A stretch of 64,000 bases of DNA from Litoditis marina. Its lineage: Eukaryota; Nematoda; Chromadorea; Rhabditida; Rhabditidae. The notes below the pieces were generated by a model. It ran no database searches. It had not been told where the DNA came from and saw only the letters and a program-made list of their open reading frames with translations. Made by a program: the position numbers and the translations under genes. Location: positions 38,091,279 through 38,155,278 of the forward strand of contig OZ038434.1 of assembly GCA_964036275.1 (NCBI GenBank). Reading direction: 5' to 3'. Below, piece after piece: positions 33,025-43,402 of the stretch. The stretch's first letter is position 1, and each line of letters opens with the position of its first letter.

Positions 33025-34927
33025 TCCCCAACCTATAATATACAATGCTATATGTCTTTTTTGTCAGCTGTCCGCTGTCAGCTGTCCGCGGTCAGCTGTC
33101 CGCATTCAACACCAAATTCATGATAAAATGCGTCAAAATTCATATTTTTCAAGAAACTTTTTTTTGATTCGTATCTAAATTGAAAAATCTATTCAAACGT
33201 TACAACTAATTTTCCATATAATAGTGGTATTATTGAGTTTTTGACAAACGTGATATTTGACGCGCTAATCAAAACGTTCTGTTTCTAATCAAAGTGAGCG
33301 AGAAAGTTGTTTTAACTTGTACGTTTTTGATGGACTACAATGTAAAAAAAAAGATCTTATCTTTCGAATGGTATATTTTTCAAATTCCACAACTTTGTAG
33401 TTTTCGTGTTACACAGCTTGTTTCAAAATGTCTCAGTTTCATCATTTTGAGACGCTCTGTAAACTGAGTCGTAACTCATGTCAATTGTGACGTTATCAGT
33501 AAAAGTTTGTTTCTCCTCCTTGCCTGGAACATCTTCTATCTGAAAAGGTTATAAAATTTTTGTTATGATGTCTGAGTCGTGCGTAGCAAATTGTTTTTCA
33601 CGAAAAAGGCGGCAAACTTTTACTAATAATGCTCGTGTTCAGTAAGTTTTCAACATTTTCTCATAAAATAAACGGCATATAACTCAGAACTTACTTTTAA
33701 AAAAGGAACTAACATTTAATTTTCGTAAAAGTTCATATGAAAAATGTTAGTACCTTATTCTTTAGGCCAAACTGCACCAAACAGTTTCGACTCAAATTCT
33801 ACAAATTTGATATTATGCGGTAGAGAAAATTATCATGTATGCCTCTGTGAAATTTGATAAAATTATCTACATGACGAGCTCATCAAGATCGACCAACTCA
33901 GGCATTCGTGCGGAACTGCCGCGCGTAAGTGTGCATGGCTGGCGTTTACTTCCCTATTAGCAATGTGGGGTCAGCGTAATCAGCAATAAGCAATTATAAC
34001 AAATACGACATCCGTGATTTGTTAAACACAAAGCTTATACAACTGTTAATATATTATTTATGTTGTTTGACAAGTCTATGGCGCGAAGTGCAAACTACAA
34101 AATACGTTGGTCGGCCTCGTAACTACGTTAAAAAATTACCAAAATACGTTCGCAGGTCTTTCGATGTATTCTCTTCAGCAGGCTGTTGGCACGTGTTAAA
34201 TTTCACAAAATATGTTGGAAGACCTCACAATTACGCGAAACTCGTTGACAGTACAATTAGTTTGTATCAACAACATACGTTGGCTAGCCATACAAAAACG
34301 TGAAATTCGTTAGCAGTAAGCTGGCACGCGCTAAATTCAACAAACTATGGTGGCAGGCCTCACATTTACGTGAAACTAATTGCAGTACATTCGCCCGCGT
34401 TTATATCGTTAAATACGTTGCCAGTTCTTACAAAAACCGTAGAAATCTTCAGCAGTAAATTGGCACGCGTTAACTTCCACAAAGTATGATGGCAGGCCTC
34501 ACCATCAATTAAAAAATTCTGGACAGTAAAACGACACGAGTTTGTATCAACCAAATACGTTAGCAGGCCTCACAAAAACGTGAATCTTTCCGCAGTAAGT
34601 TGGCACGCGTTCAATGCAACAAGTATGGTGTAGGTCTCGCATATACATGTTAACTTTTTGACAGTACAATGACACGAGTTCTTATCAACAAAATACGTGT
34701 GCAGTCCTTACAAAAACAGTTCACTCTTTAGTAGTAAGTTGGCAAGCGTTAAATTTGATAAAATACGTTGGCAGGCCTTACAATTACGTGAATGTTTTTG
34801 CAGGTTGTTGAATGGCATTAAAAGTTAGTTCATTCAACGCAATGCAGGCATGTTTGGTATCGTTTTGTACGGAATTTTTCAAATAGTTATACAACATATA
34901 TAACCGCTAGACGCCGCAGGCGTCTAG
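33025..34927 (+). mobile_element. Tandem hairpin-ended unit 1
   Basis: Starts TCCCCAACC after a T and ends with the hairpin CTAGACGCC / GGCGTCTAG at 34907-34927. After the start come ATATACAATGC, a 14-bp motif repeated three times (33063-33104), then a roughly 800-bp body shared with units 2 and 4 (TTTTTTTTGATTCGTATCTA, GTCGTGCGTAG). The second half has degenerate CAGGCCTCACAA repeats. No protein-coding frame is credible. Confidence 0.7.
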
Positions 34928-36216
34928 TCCCCTCTCGTATATACAATGCAATTGTCACACTTTGTCATGACGGCTTCGTGTCCTGACACAAATGTGTCAT
35001 CACACAAATGTGTCCTGACGGGTGATAAAAATTTGCAACAAATGAACGTAACAGGCTTCAAAATTAATATTTTTCAGAAAACTTTTTTTTTGATTCGTAT
35101 CTACATTGACAGATTTATTCGAATATCATAATAATATTTATATGTAAATAATGTATACTTGATTTCGAGGGCAGCATGGTATTTGACGCGCTAATCACAG
35201 CTCTGTTTGATTATAAAAATTAGTATTAGAACATTTTAAATATGAAAATAATTTGATGGACTACAACGTAAGAAGGTCTCATCTTTCCAATGGAGAAACT
35301 TCTCAATTCCTAAACTTCGTAGTTTTTGAGAAACTGGCTCTCTTTTAAAAATTTCCGGTTTCACCATTTTGACACGCCGTGTAACTCGAGTCGTAACTCA
35401 TGCCAATTGTGACATTATCAGTGAAAATTTGTTTCTCCCCCTTCCCTAAAACCTCTTCTTTCTGAAAATGTTAACAAATTTTTGTTATAATCTTTGAGTC
35501 GTGCGTAGGAAGCTGTTTTTCACGAAAAAGGCCGCAATTTTTCACTAATAATGCTCGTGTTCAGTCAGTTTTCAACATTTTTTCATAAACTGAACGGCCT
35601 ATTACTCAAAACTGAATTTTAAAGAAGAAAATAACACTCATCACTCGTAAAAGTCAACAGAAAATTTGTTAGTACCTTATTGTTTAGGCCGGACTGCACC
35701 AAACAGTTTCGACTCAAATACAACAAATAAAATATTATCTGATAGAGAAAATTATCATGTATGTCTCTGTAAAATTTGACGGAATCATCTTCATGAAGAG
35801 TCCATCAAGATCGTGAAACTTGGCGTAACCAAATGTAGGTGTGCATAGCTGGCGTTTACTGTGCCATAGGCAAAATGGGGCAGCGTAATTAGCAATTGAA
35901 ATAACTACCACATCCGTGCTATGTAAAACACAAATCATAGTCAGCCATGTTTGGCAGCTTGTAACGATAACGCATGTTTTACAACCTCAGCGAAATACGT
36001 TGGCAGGCCTTACAAAAACGTAAAACATTTTAGCAGTAAGTTGGCACGTGTTAAATTCAACGAAATACATTGGCAGGCCTTACAAAAACGTCGAAAAAAA
36101 GTATGATGTAGGCCTCGCATATACGTGTAAACTTTTTGACAGTACAATGACACACGTTTGCATCAACAAAATACGTTCGCAGTCCCCACAAAAACAGTTA
36201 ACTCTTTAGTAGTAAG

Positions 36217-38780
36217 TTGGCAAGCGTTAAATTTAACAAAATACGTTGGCAGGCCTTACAATTACGTGAACGTTTTTTGCAGGTTAACATAAGTTCGCAG
36301 GCCTTACAACTACGTGAACTTTTTTCGCAGGATAACATAAGTTCGCAGGCCTTACAACTACGTGAACATTTTTCGCAGGCCTTACAACTACGTGACCTTT
36401 TTTTGCAGGATAACATAGGTTCGCAGGCCTCACAACTACGTGAACATTTTTCGCAGGATAACATAAGTTCGCAGGCCTTACAATTACGTGAACATTTTTC
36501 GCAGGCCTTACAACTACGTAAACATTTTTTGCAGGATAACATAACAGGGCCGAGTGGTCAAGTGGTTAGCGTTCGGCTGTCGCTCCACTGACCCGGGTTC
36601 GATCCCCGCTCGCCGCGGTTTCTGTACGGCGGACCGCATGAGCTGTCAATTTGTAGCTCACCCATGCCTATCACCACCCTCTACGGACAGTCCTTCTACG
36701 GTTGATATTGGTCATGTGTATTGTACGATTAGAATAAAGTGACAAACGGATGAAATAGGCCGTACACAAATTTATTTTATTATTAAGTTTGCAGGCCTTA
36801 CAACTACGTGAACATTTTTTGCAGGATAACATAAGTTCGCAGGCCTTACAACTACGTGAACATTTTTCGCATGCCTTACAACTACGTGAACATTTTTTGC
36901 AGGATAACATAGGTTGGCAGGCTTTACAACTACGCGGACATTTTTTGCAGGATAACATAGGTTGGCAGGCTTTACAACTACGCGGACATTTTTCGCAGGA
37001 TAACATAGGTTGGCAGGCCTTACAACTACGTGAACATTTTTCGCAGGATAACATAAGTTCGCAGGCCTTACAACTACGTGAACATTTTTCGCATGCCTTA
37101 CAACTACGTGAACATTTTTTGCAGGATAACATAGGTTGGCAGGCTTTACAACTACGCGGACATTTTTCGCAGGACAACATAGGTTGGCAGGCCTTACAAC
37201 TACGTGAACATTTTTCGCAGGATAACATAATTTCGCAGGCCTTACAACTACGTGAAATTTTTTTGCAGAGTAACATAAGTTTGCAGGCCTTACAACTACG
37301 TGAACATTTTTCGCAGGATAACATAGGTTGGCAGGCCTTACAACTACGTGAACATTTTCCGCAAGATAACATAAGTTCGCAGGCCTTACAACTACATGAA
37401 CATTTTTCGCAGGCCTTACAACTACGTGATCATTTTTCGCAGGCCTTACAACTACGTGTACATTTTTCGCAGGCCTTACACCTACGTGAACATTTTTTGC
37501 AGGATAACATAAGTTCGCAGGCCTTACAACTATGTGAACATTTGTCGCAGGATAACATAAGTTCGCAGGCCTTACAACTATGTGAACATTTGTCGCAGGA
37601 TAACATAAGGTCGCAGGCCTTACAACTACGTGAATATTTTTCGCAGGCCTTTCAACTACGTGATCATTTTTCGCAGGTCTTACAGCTACGTGAACATTTT
37701 TCGCAGGATAACATAAGTTCGCAGGCCTTACAACTATGTGAACATTTTTTGCAGGATAACATAAGTTCGCAGGCCTTACAACTATGTGAACATTTGTCGC
37801 AGGATAACATAAGTTCGCAGGCCTTACAACTATGTGAACATTTGTCGCAGGATAACATAAGTTCGCAGGCCTTACAACTATGTGAACATTTTTCGCAGGA
37901 CAACATAGGTTGGCAGGCCTTACAACTACGTGAACATTTTTCGCAGGATAACATAAGTTCGCAGGCCTCACAACTACGTGAAATTTTTTTGCAGAGTAAC
38001 ATAAGTTCGCAGGCCTTACAACTACGTGAACATTTTTTGCAGGATAACATAGGTTGGCAGGCCTTACAACTACGTGAACATTTTTCGCAGGATAACATAA
38101 GTTCGCAGGCCTTACAACTACATGAACATTTTTCGCAGGCCTTACAACTACGTGTACATTTTTCGCAGGCCTTACACCTACGTGAACATTTTTTGCAGGA
38201 TAACATAAGTTCGCAGGCCTTACAACTACGTGAACATTTTTCGTAGGATAACATAAGTTCGCAGGCCTTACAATTACGTGAACATAATTTGCAGGCTAAC
38301 AGACGTTGGCAGGCCTTACAATTACGTGATCATCTTTTGCAGGCTAACACACGTTAGCAGGCCTTACAACTACGTGATCATCTTTTGCAGGCTAACATAC
38401 GTTAGCAGGCCTTACAATTACGTGAACATTTCTAGGACAACATACTTTAGCAGGCCTTACAACTACATGAACATATTTGTAGGTCCTACAATCACGTGGA
38501 CGTTTTTGTAGAACAGCATACGTAGGCAGGCCTTACAACTACGTAAACATTTTTACAGGCCAACATACGTTAGCAGACCTTACAATTACGTGAACATTTT
38601 AGGACAACATACGTTAACAGGCTTTACAACTACGTCAACATTTGTTGTAGGACAACCTACGCTAGCAGGTCTTACAATTACGTGAACATATTTGTAGGCC
38701 TTACAATCACGTGGACGTTATTGTAGAAAACATACGTTGGCAGGCCTTACAACTAAGTAAATATTGTTGTAGGGAATAAC
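36217..38780. repeat. 30/48-bp minisatellite
   Basis: A 30-bp unit GCAGGCCTTACAACTACGTG + AACATTTTTC is followed or not by an 18-bp block GCAGGATAACATAAGTTC, giving 48-bp and 30-bp periods mixed. Both are multiples of three and lack stops, so long frames stay open on both strands. The array is split by a SINE-like insertion at 36546-36780 and decays after 38250. Confidence 0.9.
36546..36742 (+). mobile_element. SINE-like repeat with Ser/Leu-type tRNA head
   Basis: Begins GGGCCGAGTGGTCAAGTGG with a following GTTAGCG, then a perfect B-box GGTTCGATCCC, then the body shared with 15301-15512 (GGCGGACCGCATGAGCTG) and an AATAAAGTGA end. It interrupts the minisatellite. Its head is better preserved than in the 15-kb copy. 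Confidence 0.65.
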
Positions 38781-39418
38781 ACATTGTCAGGCTGTGCACG
38801 TACAATAAGTCCCGTGTTGAATTCAACGAAATACGTGAGCAGGTTTTTACAAAAAACGTTAAAATTTAAGCAGTAGGTTAGCACGCTTTAAATTCAATGA
38901 AATACGTGGGCAGGCTATACAAAAACGGGAAACATTTCAGCAGTAAGTGCACACGCGTTAACTTCAACATCACACGTTCGCAGACCTCGCAACTACGCGA
39001 AATTCGTTTACAGCACGCGTTACAAGAAAATTTGGTGACAGGCTTTGTACTCAAATAAAGCTCTTTGGCATGCCAAAAACGTTAAAATTCAAGCAGTAAG
39101 TTAGCACGCTTTAAATTCAATGAAATACGTGGGCAGGCTATACAAAAACGGAAAACATTTCAGCAGTAAGTGCACACGCGTTAACTTCAACATCACACGT
39201 TCGCAGACCTCGCAACTACGCGAAATTCGTTGACAGCACGCGTTACAGGAAAATTTGGTGAAAGGCTTCGTACTCAAATAAAGCTCTTTGGCATGCCGTT
39301 GACACAAACCAATTTTTTTACTATAAGGAACACAATATAGGCCTATTCGGTATCATTTTTCATGGAATTTTCGAGTGATCTATATGATTTACAACTGCTA
39401 GACGCCGCAGGCGTCTAG

Positions 39419-40889
39419 TCCCCACCCCTATATACAATGCTATATACACCTTTCGTCCGTTCGGTGCAGTCATTTCGTCCGTGTCGGTGCAGCGAATGCA
39501 CTTTAAGGAGATTCTGCCGCACCATTCGAGAAAATGGTGCTGTGAGAGAGCGCGCACATCAAAAAGGAAGTGTTTGAAATACAAGTACGGTATGATACAG
39601 CTCGCATTCCACCTCTTCATTATATGTTCGTGCCAAATATAAATTTTAATTAGAGAATATATAAGATACTACTTCATAAAACGTGCGCGCGCGTGCACGC
39701 GAGGCGACAAAAAAGTTCAAAATAAGTTTTGTCGTACAAAACTTTGCAAAAAGGTGTGATTATACCGTTTCATGCTAAACTCGATTGGAATGTGAGAAAA
39801 AACGCGCGCGCGTGCACGCGAAGCGTCAAAAAATTCAAAATTAGTTTTATCGTACAAAACTTGGCAAAAAGGTGTGATTATACCGTTTCATGCTAAACTC
39901 GATTGGAATGTGAGAAAAAACGCGCGCGCGTGCACGCGAAGCGACAAAAAAAATCAAAATCAGTTTTATCGTACAAAACTTGGCAAAAAGGTGTAATTAT
40001 ACCGTTTCATGCTAAACTCGATTGGAATGTAAAAAAACGCGCGCGCGTGCACGCGAAGCGACAGAAAAATCGAAATTAGTTTTATCGTACAAAACTTGGC
40101 GAAAAGGTGTAATTACACCGTTTCATGCTAAACTCGATTAGAATGTGAGAAAAAACGCGCGCGCGTGCACGCGACGCGACAAAAATTCCAAAATAGGTTT
40201 TACAGTATGAAAATTGGCAAACGAATGTCATTGTTGCTGCTTAGGCTGAGCACACTATAAGTTTCGACAAAACGCGCGCGCGCACGCGACGCGACAAAAA
40301 TTTCAAATTAAGGTTTTACAGTATGAAAATTGACAAACGAATGTCATTGTTGCTGCTGATGCTGAGCACACTATAAGTTTTGACAAAACGCGCGCGCGTG
40401 CACGCGACACGACAAAAATTTCAAATTAAGGTTTTACAGTATGAAAATTGGCTAACGAATGTCAATGTTGCAGCTAATGCTGAGCACACTATAAGTTTCG
40501 ACAAAACGCGCGCGCGTGCACGCGACGCGACAAAAATTTCAAATTAAGGTTTTACAGTATGAAAATTGGCAAACGAATGTCATTGTTGCTGCTGATGCTG
40601 AGCACGCTATAAGTTTTGACAAAACGCGCGCGCGTGCACGCGACGCGACAGAAATTTTAAAATAAGTTCTATAGGTTTTACAGTACGAAATCTGGAAAAC
40701 GAAGGTGTAAGTGCATGCCAAATGACATATATTGCCAGGCCGCACGACAACCATGGAAAAAATCGATCTTTTGCAAACCCATGGCACGGGCGTAGTATAA
40801 CGGAGAATAGTCATGTTTGGTATCGTTTTGTACAGAATTTTACAAGTAATATACAAGATTTACAACTGCTAGACGCCGCAGGCGTCTAG
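39419..40889 (+). mobile_element. Tandem hairpin-ended unit 3
   Basis: Starts TCCCCACCCCTATATACAATGC and ends with the hairpin at 40869-40889. The cassette TTTCGTCCG...CGGTGCAG is repeated twice (39451-39493). It lacks the 800-bp body and consists mainly of nine copies of a 117-bp satellite. Confidence 0.7.
39680..40665. repeat. 117-bp satellite with alternating CG/CA core, block 1
   Basis: Nine units, starting near 39681, 39803, 39919, 40037, 40155, 40271, 40388, 40506 and 40624, each containing CGCGCGCGTGCACGCGACGC followed by GACAAAAATT and an AT-rich part. The alternating purine-pyrimidine core could form Z-DNA. Confidence 0.9.
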
Positions 40890-43402
40890 TCCCCAGCCTC
40901 TTATATACAATGCAATATGTCTTTTTTGTCACGGCCGACCGACACGCGTGTGGGACAGCCGACGTGTGGGACAGCCGAGCCGAAGTAGAAAAAAAACATG
41001 AACTTGCTTCAAAATTGATATTTTTCAAAATACTTTTTTTTGATTCGTATCTAAACTAAAATAGCTATTCAACTATCACAACAAATTTTCCATACAATAG
41101 TGGTATTATTGAGTTTTTGACAAACGTGATATTTGACGCGCTAATCAAAACGTTCTGTTTCTAATCAAAGTGAGCGAGAAAGTTGTTTCAAATTAAAATT
41201 ATTTGAAGGATTACCACGTAAGAAAGTCTTATCTTTCCAATGGAAAAACATATAAATTCTAGAACTTGGTAATTTTTGAGAAACTGGCCCTCTTTTGAAA
41301 ATTTCCGGTTTTACCATTTTGACACGCCGTGTAACCTGAGTCGTAACTCATGCCAATTGTGACGTAATTAGTGAACATCTATTTCTCCCCCTTTCCTATA
41401 ACCTCTTCTTTCTGAAAATGTTAACAAATGTTTGTTATAATGTTTAAGTCGTGCGTAGAAAGTGGTTTTTTCACGAAAAAGGCCGCAAATTTCCACTATT
41501 AATGCTCGTGTTCAGTCAGTTTTAACATTTTTCCATAAAAATAAACGGCATATAACTCAGAACTCAATTTTGAAATAGAAAATGATAATCTGTGCTTGTA
41601 AAAATCAATATGAAAAATGTTAGTACCTTATTGTTTAGACCGGACTGCACCAAACAGTTTTACCTCAAATACAACAAATTGATTATTATCTGGTAGAGAA
41701 AATTATCATGTATGTCTCTGTGAAATTTCATGAAATTATCTACGTGAAGAGTCCATCAAGATCGTGAAACTTAGCGCGTAACCAAATGTAGGTGTGCATA
41801 GCTGGCGTTTAGTGTGCCATAGGCACAGTGGGGCAGCGTAATTAGCAATTATAATAACGACCACATGCGTGCTATGTAAAACATAGCAAAGTCAGCCATG
41901 TTTGACAGCTTGTAACGATAACACATGTTTTACTACCCCAGCGAACTACGTTGGCAGGCCTTACAAAAAACGTGAAGCATTTTAGCAGTAAGTTGGCACG
42001 TGTTAAATTCAACGAAATACGTAGGTAGGCCTCAAAAAACGTGAAACATTGGAGCAGTAAGTTGACACGTGTTAAATTCAACGAAATACGTTAGTAGGCG
42101 TTACAATACGTAAAACAATTTAGCAGTAAGTTAGCAGGTCTTGAGTTCGACGAAATACGTTGGCAGGCCTTACAAAAACGTGACGCATTTTAGCAGTAAG
42201 TTGGCACGTGTTAAATTTAACGAAACACGTAGGTAGGCCTCAGAAAACGTGAAACATTTGAGGAGTAAGTTGACACGTGTTAAACTCAACGAAATACGTT
42301 GGTAAGCGTTTCAAAACATGAAACACTTTAGCAGTAAGTTAGCACGTGTTGAGTTCGACGAAATACGTCGGCAGGCCTTACAAAAACGTGAAGCATTTTA
42401 GCAGTAAGTAAGCACGTGGTAAATGCAACAAAACACGTGCACAGACCGTACGGAAACGTGAAAAATTTCAGCAGTAAGTTAGCACGCGTTCAATTCAACA
42501 AGTATGACAGGTATGAAGTATGGTGTAGGCCTCGCATATACGTGTAAACTTTTTGACAGTACAATTCCACGCGTTTGTTTCAACAAAGTATGTGCAGTCC
42601 TTACAAAAATAGTTCACTCTTAAGTAGTGAGTTGGTACGCGTTCAATTTTAGAAAATACGTTGGCAGGCCATACAATTACGTAAATGTTTTTGCAGGTCA
42701 TTGAATGACATCTAAAGTTAGTTCATTCAACGCAATGTAGGCATGTTTGGTATCGTTTTGTACGAAAATTTTCAAATAATATACGAGATATATAACTGCT
42801 AGACGCCACGCGACGCGTCAAAAACATTCAAATTATGTTTTACAATACGAAAATTGGCAAACGATTGTGATTGTACCTGCTCATGCTAAACACAACTATA
42901 AATTCCAACAAAACGCGCGCGCGTGCACGCGACGCGACAAAAATTTCAAAACAGGTTTCACAGTACGAAAATTGGCAAACAAGTGTAGTTGTACGTGCTC
43001 ATGCTAAACACAACTATAAATTCCAACACAACATGCGCGCGTGCACGCGACGCGACAAAAATTTCAAAACAGGTTTTACAGTACGAAAATTGGCAAACAA
43101 ATGTAATTGTACTTGCTCATGCTAAACACAACTATAAATTCCAACACAACGCGCGCGCGTGCACGCGATGCGACAAAATCTTCAAAACAGGTCTTTGTAT
43201 GAAACTTAGCGAACGAATGGGATCGTACCTGCTAATGCTAAACACGATTCAAGTTTAAAAATCGCTTAGAGAAAATCTATATTTTGCAAACCCTTGGCAC
43301 GGGCTTGGCATGACGGAAAATATTCATGTTTGGTATCGTTTTGTACAGTATTTTACAAGTAATATACAAAATTTACAACTGCTAGACGCCGCAGGCGTCT
43401 AG
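40890..43402 (+). mobile_element. Tandem hairpin-ended unit 4
   Basis: Starts TCCCCAGCCTCTTATATACA and ends with the hairpin at 43382-43402. The cassette GTGTGGGACAGCCGA is repeated twice (40948-40979). The body matches units 1 and 2, followed by degenerate CAGGCCTTACAA repeats (41945-42670). At 42799-42807 a hairpin breaks off after CTAGACGCC and runs into satellite sequence, suggesting a fusion of two units. Confidence 0.7.
42807..43250. repeat. 117-bp satellite, block 2
   Basis: About four units of the CGCGCGTGCACGCGACGCG satellite, joined directly to a truncated unit hairpin on the left. Confidence 0.85.

Larger units (their letters stand above)
34928..39418 (+). mobile_element. Tandem hairpin-ended unit 2
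   Basis: Starts TCCCCTCTCGTATATACAATGC and ends with the hairpin at 39398-39418. Its start cassette carries a repeated CACAAATGTGTC (34986-35015). The body to about 35950 matches units 1 and 4. The rest is a large minisatellite (36217-38780) with a SINE-like insertion, followed by a 185-bp tandem duplication near 38860-39290. Confidence 0.7.

Noticed and set aside
36546..36620. tRNA-Ser/Leu gene
   Set aside because: Head resembles a class II tRNA but the sequence continues into a body shared with 15301-15512, so it is SINE-like.
36671..38254. Long open frames (up to 485 codons) on both strands over the minisatellite
   Set aside because: Several overlapping frames are open at once only because the repeat periods are multiples of three; there is no start context or splice pattern and composition simply mirrors the repeat.
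36217..38780. Regularly spaced repeats suggesting a CRISPR array
   Set aside because: Spacers are themselves repeats, the genome is a nematode, and no cas genes are present.
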